NCBI GenBank assembly: GCA_902788575.1 | Contig: CADAKY010000005.1 | Coordinates: 124,001 to 188,000, forward strand | Direction of reading: 5' to 3' | Length of the DNA stretch: 64,000 nucleotides | Source of the DNA: an uncultured bacterium | GTDB lineage: Bacteria > Cyanobacteriota > Vampirovibrionia > Gastranaerophilales > Gastranaerophilaceae | Part shown: positions 47,831-55,802 of the stretch, piece after piece | Layout of the letters: each line of letters begins with the position of its first letter | How positions within the stretch are numbered: the first letter of the stretch is position 1 | Made by a program: the position numbers and the translations under genes | The notes under the pieces: generated by a model | Seen by the model: only the letters and a program-made list of their open reading frames with translations | Databases searched by the model: none | Told to the model about the DNA's origin: nothing

Positions 47831-47869
47831 AATAAAATAGCCTATGGCAAGAGCCAAGGCTATTTTATT
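47831..47869 (-). terminator. Terminator downstream of the tRNA-Glu remnant
   Basis: AATAAAATAGCC and GGCTATTTTATT form a perfect 12-bp stem with an inner GGC/GCC pair. It lies 1-2 nt beyond the tRNA 3' end on the minus strand, where a tRNA terminator is expected. Confidence 0.65.
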
Positions 47870-47933
47870 CGGCGGTAAGGGGAATTGAACCCCTGTTTGG
47901 AGAATGAGAATCTCCCGTCCTAACCGTACAAAA
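47870..47933 (-). pseudogene. Truncated tRNA-Glu (anticodon CTC), 5' part missing
   Basis: On the minus strand the order is GTACGGTTAGGAC, an anticodon arm GGAGA-TTCTCAT-TCTCC (anticodon CTC at the loop centre), AAAC, the T arm AGGGG-TTCAATT-CCCCT, then TACCGCC-G. The 3' acceptor strand and discriminator are intact. The expected 5' acceptor strand GGCGGTA and the 5' D-stem are absent; the upstream sequence AGAATGTTTTTG does not pair. A complete copy should therefore exist elsewhere. The fragment carries the second att-like repeat. Confidence 0.7.
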
Positions 47934-48075
47934 ACATTCTACAATCCTAAATCCTAAATTACAAGTTTTTTAAAATTCGAATATATCAAGAAAAATATTA
48001 ATAAGTGTATTTTGTACCATTCAAAAAATTACCCAAAAGTATTATCATAAAAGGATTGAAAAATTATTAAGTGTA

Positions 48076-48084
48076 TGGTATAAT
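48076..48084 (+). promoter_or_regulatory. Extended -10 promoter (TGGTATAAT) of the phosphodiester glycosidase gene
   Basis: TGGTATAAT is followed by a leader of about 125 nt, much longer than other leaders in the window. Confidence 0.55.
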
Positions 48085-48090
48085 AAAAAT

Positions 48091-48217
48091 GAGGATAGAT
48101 GTATCCGATTTCAGGTCGAAAGTAAATACATTTTCATATATTTACCCAGAGTGTTACAGCCCCACACCACTCTTTAATAAAAAAGGTATCCGTCACACAA
48201 GCCAATAGGTGAGAGCC
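48091..48217 (+). promoter_or_regulatory. Structured 5' leader, possible riboswitch (class unassigned)
   Basis: Possible helices are GGATA-TATCC (near 48093), GTAAATA-TATTTAC (48120-48144), GAGTG-CACTC (48150-48174) and GTATCC-GGATAC (48187-48223), the last enclosing the AGGTGAG ribosome site and the ATG. The conserved-looking stretches ACCCAGAGTG, TACAGCCCC and CCGTCACACAAGCC suggest a folded RNA. I could not match it to a named class. Confidence 0.4.
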
Positions 48218-49435
48218 ATGGATACACTGATACTAAATCGACCACAAGCGGAAAAAACCGCGACAAGCGCGGCAGGGATAGGCATTGCTATTTGTCTTTT
48301 GCTGACCCAGAATCTTTGGATTTCGGCAAAAGATATTGGAGGGATTACAGGGGTTTCTCCTTCTGTAAATAAGTTGAAAGAACAGCAGGAAATTCAGCAG
48401 CAGATGTTTGAGGAGGAAATTTTAGCAAAATACAAAAATCTTAAAGTTTTGGAAGTGGAAAAGGGCGTTAAACATATCAGGATGATTAAATACTATAACG
48501 GCAAACCCGTCAGAATAAACATTGTGGAAATATCAGGTGCAAGTGAAAATTTGGCGATTGAACCTGCAATTGCTTCAACAACTCTTGCACATCGTTCAAA
48601 AATAACAAATATTGCAGCAAGAGAAAATGCGATTGTTGCAATTAACGGAGGATATTTCAAGCCTCAGACAGGAACTCCGCTCGGAACGTTAATGATTAAT
48701 AAAAAAATGTACACAGGTCCGATTTATGACAGAGTTGCGATGGGAATTTTTGAAAACGGTTACGATATGGCGCGTGTTCAATTGAGGGCAGAAGTTAAGA
48801 CTAATATAGGAGGGTTAAAAATTGACAACGTTAATCAACCCAGAATGCTTTCGGTACATACAATTGTTTATACTTCGGATTGGGGAAATGTTACTCCGCC
48901 GACTCCTAAGTACGGTACGCAAATTGTTGTAGAAAACGGCAAAATAACAAGAATTACAAATCAAAGCGTTACTATTCCCAATGACGGATTCGTTATTGTA
49001 GGTCCGGCAAGTAAGCTTAAAGCAATTGAGGGTGCAAAAAAGATTAAGCTTGATATCAACCTTAATCCCGAATGGAAAGATGTCAATCACATAATAAGCG
49101 GCGGTCCTTATTTGGTAAAAAACGGCGAAGTTTATGTTGATATGACCGAACAAAAGCTTTCCGCAATCGGAGGCAGAAATCCTCGTACAGCAATCGGATA
49201 CACGAAGGATAATAATTTGATTATGCTTACTGCTGACGGAAGAGAAGGTGCTTCAATAGGACTTACGTTGAACGAGCTTGCAAATTTGATGAAGAATCTC
49301 GGCTGTGTGAATGCAATGAACTTGGACGGCGGAGGTTCAACGGTAATGCTTATTAAAGGGCAGGTAGTAAATCGTCCTGCCGTACAGGGAGGAATCCCTC
49401 TGTCTCACACTCTTATGGTAAGAAAAATTTCATGA
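48218..49435 (+). CDS. Phosphodiester glycosidase family protein (NAGPA/DUF2233)
   Basis: About 405 residues. AGGTGAG lies 3-9 nt before the ATG at 48218, so this start is preferred to the GTG at 48209 that forms part of the ribosome site. One N-terminal membrane segment (AAGIGIAICLLLTQNLWI) is followed by a periplasmic domain: VAINGGYFKPQTGTPLGTLM, NPRTAIGYTKDNNLIMLTADG and MNLDGGGSTVMLI match the NAGPA fold, which cleaves GlcNAc-phosphodiesters and is linked to exopolysaccharides or cell-wall turnover. The leader may regulate it. Confidence 0.85.
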   Translation: MDTLILNRPQAEKTATSAAGIGIAICLLLTQNLWISAKDIGGITGVSPSVNKLKEQQEIQQQMFEEEILAKYKNLKVLEVEKGVKHIRMIKYYNGKPVRINIVEISGASENLAIEPAIASTTLAHRSKITNIAARENAIVAINGGYFKPQTGTPLGTLMINKKMYTGPIYDRVAMGIFENGYDMARVQLRAEVKTNIGGLKIDNVNQPRMLSVHTIVYTSDWGNVTPPTPKYGTQIVVENGKITRITNQSVTIPNDGFVIVGPASKLKAIEGAKKIKLDINLNPEWKDVNHIISGGPYLVKNGEVYVDMTEQKLSAIGGRNPRTAIGYTKDNNLIMLTADGREGASIGLTLNELANLMKNLGCVNAMNLDGGGSTVMLIKGQVVNRPAVQGGIPLSHTLMVRKIS

Positions 49436-49436
49436 A

Positions 49437-49515
49437 ATACATTCCCTATATTTACCCTACCCCGCACGGGAATGTATTATCTGCCCGCCTTCCGGTTTCA
49501 GGAGGCGGGTTTGAG
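49437..49515. terminator. Two hairpins between convergent genes
   Basis: AATACATTCCC (49437-49447) pairs with GGGAATGTATT (49470-49480), and CCCGCCT (49485-49491) with AGGCGGG (49504-49510) followed by TTT. The second is a plausible terminator for the plus-strand gene and, on the other strand, for the gene ending at 49523. Confidence 0.6.
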
Positions 49516-49522
49516 TATTAAA

Positions 49523-51892
49523 TTACCCGAGTTGTATTAATTTTCGGTTTCCTTGAAGCTTTTCTTTTTCTTTCCATCCTCCGAAAGCATCCAGATAAAC
49601 TTCTTCAGAGATTGCTTCTCCCAAGAATTCTATACTTTTAGTAACAGGTTTAATATCGTTTGTTACAACATCATTTGCTTCCATTCCCAAATAAACTTCT
49701 ATATCTTTATTACCGGAAACATTTACAGCCGTTTGCTTTGCAAAATCAGCAATAGCGTTTCTCAGAGCTTTTTGTCCATTCTCAGACGGTTTCATGCTCG
49801 GTTTAATCTCGATATTATCAATAATAAATACCGGCTTTCCTTTATTTTTTGCAAAATAGCAGAGAGCATTTCCAATTGTATCACCGGTTTTATTATCAAC
49901 AATTTCAATCATATTGAAAGCCAAATTCGATATATATTCAAACATAGCAGAAGAATTACACTCATCAAGCGCTATACAGCAATCTGAATAATTTCCCTGA
50001 AACAAGTCATGCAAAGGTTTTCTGTCCCACATTTTTATAGTTAAATCAAAGTCTTTTTTACCCTTTATATGTTTTACTGAATTTAGGTCTTTACCTCTTT
50101 GTTCTATATGATAGAAGAGTGTAAGAGCATTTTTGTTGTTATTCTTTTCAGCCTGATGTTTTATAGGCTGCGTAACATTAAGCATTTTTCTGATAAAGTC
50201 TTTCAGTAAATTCGGATTATTAAGGACCTCCTGAGGAATTACAAACCTGCCGTCTTGAATATATTCCTTCATTTTTTTATCAAAAATACCGCCTGCAGGA
50301 CTTTTTCTGATATTATCAATGTCTTCCAGTAATTGAGCGGATATTTGTTTAAGTGCCACAACATTTTCATCCGTATATTTGAATTCAGTTTTTCTTGGGG
50401 ATAACCACGGTACAAAATTAAGCTTATTCTTTTTAAAAATTTTTTGTGTTTCAATATTTGTTTTTCCTGTAAGCCAATTGTTATCAAGAAGAGAGTCTTC
50501 AAAATAATTATAACAAATACTGTACAAAACTTCCGAATACAAACGTATAGAAGGTGTTTCAATATTCAACGCTTTCGGATCTTTACTTAAAATTGTATGA
50601 AATAATATCATCAATTTTTCAGTATCAAGAGTTGAAAACACTTTCTTTGCGTTTGTTCTGTATGAATCGTTTTTAAAATGCATTGATACTTGTACAATAG
50701 TATCAATAATTTTTTTCTTTAGCCGCTTTTTATTTATAGTTCCGTCTTTAAACAAATTATTAATATTTTCATCTTTATACAATATCAATAATGCATTAAA
50801 ATTTTTTAATATGAATAATTTCTGCTTAAATGATAATGACGAGCCATCAGGATTTTTAGCATTTAATAACTTGTCTAAAGCACCTTTTGTATCAAGCAGT
50901 TTTACTTTAGTACCGACTTCCGGTTCTTTATTTGTATATAGTTCATCTCCAACAAAAACATAGTTTCTATGTGCATTTTCAAGTAAATCCATATATTCGC
51001 AGGCATCATATAATCTCAGCCTTAATAAATCATTTAAAAAAGACTTGTCTTTGAAAGTATGCAATACCAGCATCATTTGAGTAACTCTTTCCGGAGTGTT
51101 AAAAAAATTTTCAATTACATCTAATGAGTCATCTTCATTCAGGTACAAATCAGGGTGTTTATTAACAATCATCTTTTGCGACTGAACTTCTGTATAATAT
51201 TGTTTTAATTCCTCCGGAGAACAATCTTTTAAAGGACTCATTTCAAATGATGTACAATATTTCATAATTTCTTTCGGGGTCATATTTTTATCATGAATCA
51301 TCCACAGAAGAAATTTTTCATTAATAGTACAATCATATAGTAATTCTTCATAATCTTTATAATTTTTTTCGGGGTCAGTAAAAATATCCAGAGCCAAGTT
51401 TAAATTATTTTCATTAGCCGTCATCAGGAACGGAATAATATGTTTATCAGGTATTTTTCTGTTTTTATCATTTATGATATCTATAATTTTATCAACACGT
51501 CCGTTACTTGGGTTTTTATAAATTTCGGAAGAATTTTCTTTACCTCCGTCTTCTTCAAGTGTTTCCGTATCATAATTTAATTTTGTGTAAAATTCAGTTT
51601 CCAGCTTTCTCAAATCAGTTGCCTTTGATACGAGCGTTTGCTCTATATCTTTTTCCATACTTAAATCTAATTTTCGATTCCACAGTCTCATTTGCCGAAT
51701 TTCTGTTTTCTGGTCTTCACTTAAGTGTGATAATTTACCCTTGTTCATAGCAACGGCTGCCATTCCTGCAGAAGCCAAAGCCGCCGCAGCACAAACTGTT
51801 TTCTGAACGGGAACTTTTGCCTGAAAAACCGGAGTTGTTGAATGACGGAATGTATTATATTTTTGTATTTGCGGTTGATTGAGTATTTTCAT
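49523..51892 (-). CDS. Large hypothetical protein with N-terminal PVFQAK tag, possible acetyltransferase-like C-terminus
   Basis: A 789-residue protein. The N-terminus MKILNQPQIQKYNTFRHSTT continues to PVFQAKVPVQ and a short hydrophobic stretch (TVCAAAALASAGMAAVAM). The middle is charged and helical. The C-terminal 200 residues contain LFQGNYSDCCIALDECNSSAMFEY, MIEIVDNKTGDTIGNALCYF and PVFIIDNIEIKPSMKPSENG. The strand-helix order there recalls a GNAT fold, but I see no proof. The F-x-A matches the tag of other lineage-specific proteins. It lies 51 nt downstream of the membrane protein ending at 51944, same strand. Function unknown. Confidence 0.6.
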   Translation of the reverse strand: MKILNQPQIQKYNTFRHSTTPVFQAKVPVQKTVCAAAALASAGMAAVAMNKGKLSHLSEDQKTEIRQMRLWNRKLDLSMEKDIEQTLVSKATDLRKLETEFYTKLNYDTETLEEDGGKENSSEIYKNPSNGRVDKIIDIINDKNRKIPDKHIIPFLMTANENNLNLALDIFTDPEKNYKDYEELLYDCTINEKFLLWMIHDKNMTPKEIMKYCTSFEMSPLKDCSPEELKQYYTEVQSQKMIVNKHPDLYLNEDDSLDVIENFFNTPERVTQMMLVLHTFKDKSFLNDLLRLRLYDACEYMDLLENAHRNYVFVGDELYTNKEPEVGTKVKLLDTKGALDKLLNAKNPDGSSLSFKQKLFILKNFNALLILYKDENINNLFKDGTINKKRLKKKIIDTIVQVSMHFKNDSYRTNAKKVFSTLDTEKLMILFHTILSKDPKALNIETPSIRLYSEVLYSICYNYFEDSLLDNNWLTGKTNIETQKIFKKNKLNFVPWLSPRKTEFKYTDENVVALKQISAQLLEDIDNIRKSPAGGIFDKKMKEYIQDGRFVIPQEVLNNPNLLKDFIRKMLNVTQPIKHQAEKNNNKNALTLFYHIEQRGKDLNSVKHIKGKKDFDLTIKMWDRKPLHDLFQGNYSDCCIALDECNSSAMFEYISNLAFNMIEIVDNKTGDTIGNALCYFAKNKGKPVFIIDNIEIKPSMKPSENGQKALRNAIADFAKQTAVNVSGNKDIEVYLGMEANDVVTNDIKPVTKSIEFLGEAISEEVYLDAFGGWKEKEKLQGNRKLIQLG

Positions 51893-51943
51893 TAAAGTTA
51901 CCTCTGTTATTATAAAAACATCTGAAAAAATTTTTTGCTACAT

Positions 51944-53233
51944 TTACGCAATCAAACCTTCTTCTTTCATCTGTTCTCTGATTTGTTTTTTGGTATGGAA
52001 TTCAATATCATCTTTGTCGGCAAGTCTTTTTGCAACCATTATTGCGGGAGTAAGAATTCCCAAAACAACAATACTTGTTCCGATGTTCATTATAATTGAA
52101 CCTCTTTTGAGCTTTTTCACTCCTTTAAAGAACTTCTCTGACGTTTCACCGTCTTTAATGGCTGTCTGATATTGTTTATAAAGCGTATCCAGCTTTGTAT
52201 AAACCCCTTTGATATCCTCAAGGTCGATATATTTTCTTGTATCAATTTTGTTTGTTATTTCAGTTTTTTTAAATATCTCATACCATTTTTGGGGCTTTTC
52301 GTACATCTTAATAATTTCAGATTTTTTCGCATATTTGACGATATGGTTATTCGGATTGGTGTGTAAAAATTCATAAATTGCACCGTCCCCGTTTGCTTTT
52401 ATTTGTTCAAATTCTTTTAAACTTTTTATAATACTTCCGTCCTCAAAAGCATGCTGAAGGTCTTTGTTTTCAAGCACTCTTGAATCAAGTCCGATGGATT
52501 TATTATATTTTTTATGAGCGTATTTTTCACAAAGCTCCTGAATCTTTTCTCCGACATAATAAAGCATCAAAAGAAGAGACACTTCTTTTATAGCGTATCC
52601 GGCAAACTCTTGCGGAGATCTTGAATCGGTAAGTCTTTCCGTTGTAATAGCACCGTCAAGAATCCACATATTTTTAACGGGGGAAAATGCAAAACTCTGT
52701 ATGGTTTTGCCTAATCCTTTGAAAGAAGGGTTGGCATTTTTCTTTTCTTGTTCTTCTTTCAGAATATTTTTTCTGATTTTATCCTCTGTGTATTTGTGTT
52801 TGGCTTTTGTAAGCCCGATGTAGGTCGCAATAGTAAGTCCGGTCGAAATAAAAAACTTTGCAACAGCAGTATTTTTTGTCTTGCTCTGCTGTTTGGCAAT
52901 TTTTGCCATATTGTTTTTAATATCTTCAGTCGGAGCATATTTTTGAATTTTTTCAAAAATTTCTTTGTCTTTTAAATTTCTGACATCAAATTTGGGGTCT
53001 ATTCCGGCTAATTTATATACGGTTTTATCAAATATCCGCTTGTAAGCAGGAATTCCCAAAAGCCAAATAGCTTCCGTTCCGACTTCATCAATAAATCTGT
53101 CCTGCCCTTCCTCTTTCCCTGTAATAAAAGAGCCCATAGTCATACCTGTACTTGAAGCGGTGTCTTTTATCGCAAGAGGAATGAGCGAATTGGGGTTTCC
53201 GAGGGTTGAAAATATAGATGCTACGTTTACCAT
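51944..53233 (-). CDS. Hypothetical multi-pass membrane protein, paralogue of the 44743 protein
   Basis: A 429-residue protein. Candidate membrane segments are EAIWLLGIPAYKRIF, KFFISTGLTIATYIGL, EVSLLLMLYYVGEKI and IIMNIGTSIVVLGILTPAIMV. The N-terminal region LIPLAIKDTASS..FIDEVGTEAIWLLGIPAYKRIFDK aligns by eye with the protein at 44743. An internal NPSFKGLGK near residue 168 has the same F-x-G form as the N-terminal tags. GGGGGC lies upstream of the ATG at 53233. No known family or function. Confidence 0.6.
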   Translation of the reverse strand: MVNVASIFSTLGNPNSLIPLAIKDTASSTGMTMGSFITGKEEGQDRFIDEVGTEAIWLLGIPAYKRIFDKTVYKLAGIDPKFDVRNLKDKEIFEKIQKYAPTEDIKNNMAKIAKQQSKTKNTAVAKFFISTGLTIATYIGLTKAKHKYTEDKIRKNILKEEQEKKNANPSFKGLGKTIQSFAFSPVKNMWILDGAITTERLTDSRSPQEFAGYAIKEVSLLLMLYYVGEKIQELCEKYAHKKYNKSIGLDSRVLENKDLQHAFEDGSIIKSLKEFEQIKANGDGAIYEFLHTNPNNHIVKYAKKSEIIKMYEKPQKWYEIFKKTEITNKIDTRKYIDLEDIKGVYTKLDTLYKQYQTAIKDGETSEKFFKGVKKLKRGSIIMNIGTSIVVLGILTPAIMVAKRLADKDDIEFHTKKQIREQMKEEGLIA

Positions 53234-53351
53234 ATTACAGCCCCCATATTAAGTTCATTAATTTTTTGCTGTTTTTATTCATATTCGACCTACCTTTCTT
53301 CTAAAACATGTGAATATTAAAAATTGCCCTTTTGTTAAGAAATATTTACAT

Positions 53352-53394
53352 AAAAAAACTCTCACCCGCTGCGAGTGAGAGTTTTTTCTTTTTC
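53352..53394. terminator. Rho-independent terminator
   Basis: AAAAAACTCTCAC-CCGCTGCGA-GTGAGAGTTTTTT forms a 13-bp stem. The long T tract is on the plus strand and A tract on the other, so it can terminate the minus-strand rpoZ gene (ends at 53403). Confidence 0.85.
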
Positions 53395-53402
53395 CTTTTA
53401 TC

Positions 53403-53648
53403 TTATCCTACAAGCTCCGTATCGTCCGCTTCGGAAGCTTTAACCATAATGGCGTGTTCTACAGGATTTTCTTTCTTTAAAGGATTCTCGTTCACTGCAG
53501 CTTCTTCAAAACCGAACTCGTCTCGGGCTTTCTTCATTTGAGTCTCATCAACCAACTTTTTAGCAAGCTCGGCAATTTCGTATACGAGCTTGTAACGGTT
53601 TTCTGTACTTTCGTTTAGTTCCCATGCTACTTTAATAATTTGATCCAT
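53403..53648 (-). CDS. rpoZ: DNA-directed RNA polymerase omega subunit
   Basis: An 81-residue protein. ENRYKLVYEIAELAKKLVDE matches the conserved omega NRYxLVxxxAxRAR segment, and KKENPVEHAIMVKA matches the later NPVxxAIxEI part. Omega assists assembly and stability of the core polymerase. The spacing between the two motifs is slightly larger than in E. coli. It stands alone with AGAGG before the ATG and the terminator at 53352. Confidence 0.75.
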   Translation of the reverse strand: MDQIIKVAWELNESTENRYKLVYEIAELAKKLVDETQMKKARDEFGFEEAAVNENPLKKENPVEHAIMVKASEADDTELVG

Positions 53649-53761
53649 TATAAACCTCTAATTATATTTCTATGTAATTTTATAACGGTAAAAAAAATTT
53701 GTCCAGTGGTGATAATACATTCTAAAGATTCGGCAAATCCCTTGTATTACAAACAATAAGC

Positions 53762-53796
53762 AAAAAAAAAAGAATGTCATCCATTCTTTTTTTTCA
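53762..53796 (-). terminator. Rho-independent terminator of the small gene at 53823-54026
   Basis: AAAAAAAGAATG-TCATC-CATTCTTTTTTT stem with T tract on both strands, lying 27 nt beyond the minus-strand stop. Confidence 0.75.
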
Positions 53797-53822
53797 TTAT
53801 TCATTTGTTAATTATTTATCTG

Positions 53823-54026
53823 TTAATTGTTGCTCAAAACCAATCTGAACGTTGCCAAATTCTTAATTGAAAGCATTCTGTGTTTGTTACCCTGTTTTTC
53901 GGAAATTGCAAAAATTCTGCAAATTCTTTGTATTTCTTCTACTGCCTGTCTTGAATCTAATTTATATACATTATTAATCGGATCTGCAATAACGGACATT
54001 GTAGCATTCAATTCTTCTTCTTTCAT
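53823..54026 (-). CDS. Small hypothetical protein
   Basis: About 67 residues beginning MKEEELNATMSVIADPINNV. The frame is open to 54080, but AAGGAG lies 6 nt before the ATG at 54026, which decides the start. The sequence is helical (SRQAVEEIQRICRIFAISEKQ) with a basic end. No family recognised. Its upstream element at 54046-54069 is nearly identical to that of the Cys-rich gene at 3420, so the two may be co-regulated. Confidence 0.6.
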   Translation of the reverse strand: MKEEELNATMSVIADPINNVYKLDSRQAVEEIQRICRIFAISEKQGNKHRMLSIKNLATFRLVLSNN

Positions 54027-54045
54027 TATCTGCTCCTTATAAAAA

Positions 54046-54069
54046 CTTCTTATGTATATATAAAGTATT
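54046..54069 (-). promoter_or_regulatory. AATACTTTATATATA-type upstream element, copy 2
   Basis: On the minus strand the 24 bp differ from 3379-3402 at only two positions. It ends 19 nt before the ATG at 54026. Confidence 0.5.
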
Positions 54070-54177
54070 TCAATTTTCAAAAATTGCCTTTTTTATTTAA
54101 TAATGTAAACAAATGTTAAGACGATTAGTTAAAACAATGCCTAAATTAGCGTTATTATTGATAAATAAAGTTGTTTA

Positions 54178-55119
54178 TTGTATGTTGTACTTGTGGGAAA
54201 TGAAGTGTTTGAAATAAGAGAGATTGCGGAAAAATACAGACTCGATGAAGGTGACTATCAAGCTGTATTAGATGCTGTGACAGAGATTAAGCAGTTATAT
54301 ACTCAAAATGAGGTTACGGAAGTTCTTAATTATATACTTCTTAACAACAAGGATACAAAACTTCTTACAGAAATAATAGTACAGGCAGACAGTATTAGAC
54401 ATCCGAGCACATTACCCATTCTGACGGATATTCTACTCCTAAAAAATAACAACATTGACGATGATAATATAAATTTGAGAGTGACGTGCATAAAAGCAAT
54501 TGCCAATTATAAAGACACATCCACACTCGGAACACTTTTGTACTGTCTGAACAATAAGAACGAAAATTACAGAATCCGTCTGGCATGTGCTGATGCAATG
54601 GGCAGAATCGGCGACAAATATGCTGTTGCACCTCTTATAAATATACTTGAGGACGATGAAGAACAGTCCATATATGTAAAAGAATCCGCAACATTTGCAC
54701 TCGGGCTTATCGGCGACACCTCCGCGATTGACCCGCTTGTCGCCATTATGGAAGCAAAGCAGGGGCTTTGGGATAAATTTTCTTTCCTGAAAGAAAAAAT
54801 AGTAGAAGCTTTAGGGAAACTTAATATAAACAATGCAAAAGTTCTTAATGTACTAAAATCATCTCTTATGGATTCTTCTTCAATGGTAAGAATAAATGCT
54901 ATTGAAGCCCTTATGAACAGTGATTACGAAGAAGCTCCGGCTCTTATCAGAAAAGCTCTCCGTGATGAAGACTGTGAAGTTCAGCGGAATGCACTAATAG
55001 CCTTGTACAATCTGCAGGGGCGGGATATTCTTGATGAAGTTATTTCTCTTCCGGTGTATTCAGAGTTTTTGAAAGATGAAGCCAGAAATTTGATAAATGA
55101 ATATGAGGATGAAACGTAA
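54178..55119 (+). CDS. HEAT-repeat protein
   Basis: A 313-residue helical repeat protein. No ATG occurs near the 5' end, so the start is taken as the TTG at 54178; GTG at 54193 is an alternative. HEAT/PBS-lyase-like units are clear from about residue 75: SIRHPSTLPILTDILLL, VTCIKAIANYKDTSTLGTLLYCL, RLACADAMGRIGDKYAVAPLINIL, ESATFALGLIGDTSAIDPLVAIM and RINAIEALMNSDYEEAPALIRKAL. Such proteins act as protein-binding scaffolds. The stop shares a base with the ATG of queC, and the four following genes are tightly packed, so all form one operon. Confidence 0.8.
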   Translation: MYVVLVGNEVFEIREIAEKYRLDEGDYQAVLDAVTEIKQLYTQNEVTEVLNYILLNNKDTKLLTEIIVQADSIRHPSTLPILTDILLLKNNNIDDDNINLRVTCIKAIANYKDTSTLGTLLYCLNNKNENYRIRLACADAMGRIGDKYAVAPLINILEDDEEQSIYVKESATFALGLIGDTSAIDPLVAIMEAKQGLWDKFSFLKEKIVEALGKLNINNAKVLNVLKSSLMDSSSMVRINAIEALMNSDYEEAPALIRKALRDEDCEVQRNALIALYNLQGRDILDEVISLPVYSEFLKDEARNLINEYEDET

Positions 55120-55802
55120 TGAAGAAGGGATTAAAAAACACAAAATCAATCATTCTTTTGTCCGGCGGCTTAGATTCACTGGTAGCATTAGGGTTTAAAA
55201 AAGAAGAGCTGGGGATTGATTTGGCATTAACTTTTGACTACGGTCAGAAATCCGCCATGGCAGAAATTAAATCCTCACAAGAGATTTGCAAGTATTACGG
55301 GATTTCTCACAAAGTAATAAAGCTTGACTGGCTCAAAGAAATTACCCAAACGGCATTGGTTGCGGATAAAAACATTCCTGCAGAAAATTTGGGAACCGCA
55401 GAAAGCGCCAAATCTGTCTGGGTTCCGAACAGAAACGGGCTGTTCTTAAATATTGCCGCATCTTTCGCGGATTCTTTCGGATACGATTACATAATATTCG
55501 GGGCAAACAAAGACGAAGGACAGACTTTTCCGGATAACACCGAAGAATTCAGAGAAAATATTTCAAAAGTGTTTGAAAGCTCAACTCTGGTTCACCCAAA
55601 GGTTATAGCACCCTTGATAAATTGCACCAAGAGTGATATAGTAAGAATTGCGGCGGAAAAAAGAATTCCGCTTGAGTTAGTAAGGAGTTGTTATAATTCG
55701 GGGACAAAACACTGCGGCAAATGTGAATCATGCCGGCACTTAAAAAAAGCTTTGGAAGCAAACAAATGCAGCAGATATATCGATATATTATTTGAATCAT
55801 GA
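55119..55802 (+). CDS. queC: 7-cyano-7-deazaguanine synthase
   Basis: A 227-residue ATP-dependent enzyme that makes preQ0 from carboxydeazaguanine in queuosine synthesis. The PP-loop is ILLSGGLDSLVALGF, TFDYGQKSAMAEI follows, then VPNRNGLFLNIAASFADSFGYDYIIFGANKDEG. The zinc site is in RSCYNSGTKHCGKCESCRHLKKALE (four Cys). It lacks the usual queD/queE neighbours but is followed by a DUF366 gene with a 4-nt overlap, an arrangement worth noting. Confidence 0.93.
   Translation: MKKGLKNTKSIILLSGGLDSLVALGFKKEELGIDLALTFDYGQKSAMAEIKSSQEICKYYGISHKVIKLDWLKEITQTALVADKNIPAENLGTAESAKSVWVPNRNGLFLNIAASFADSFGYDYIIFGANKDEGQTFPDNTEEFRENISKVFESSTLVHPKVIAPLINCTKSDIVRIAAEKRIPLELVRSCYNSGTKHCGKCESCRHLKKALEANKCSRYIDILFES

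Noticed and set aside
47870..47945. Complete tRNA-Glu gene
   Set aside because: The 5' acceptor strand and D-stem do not exist in the flanking sequence; only the anticodon, T and 3' acceptor parts are present.
48209..48217. GTG start for the phosphodiester glycosidase
   Set aside because: The GTG is part of the AGGTGAG ribosome site of the ATG at 48218.
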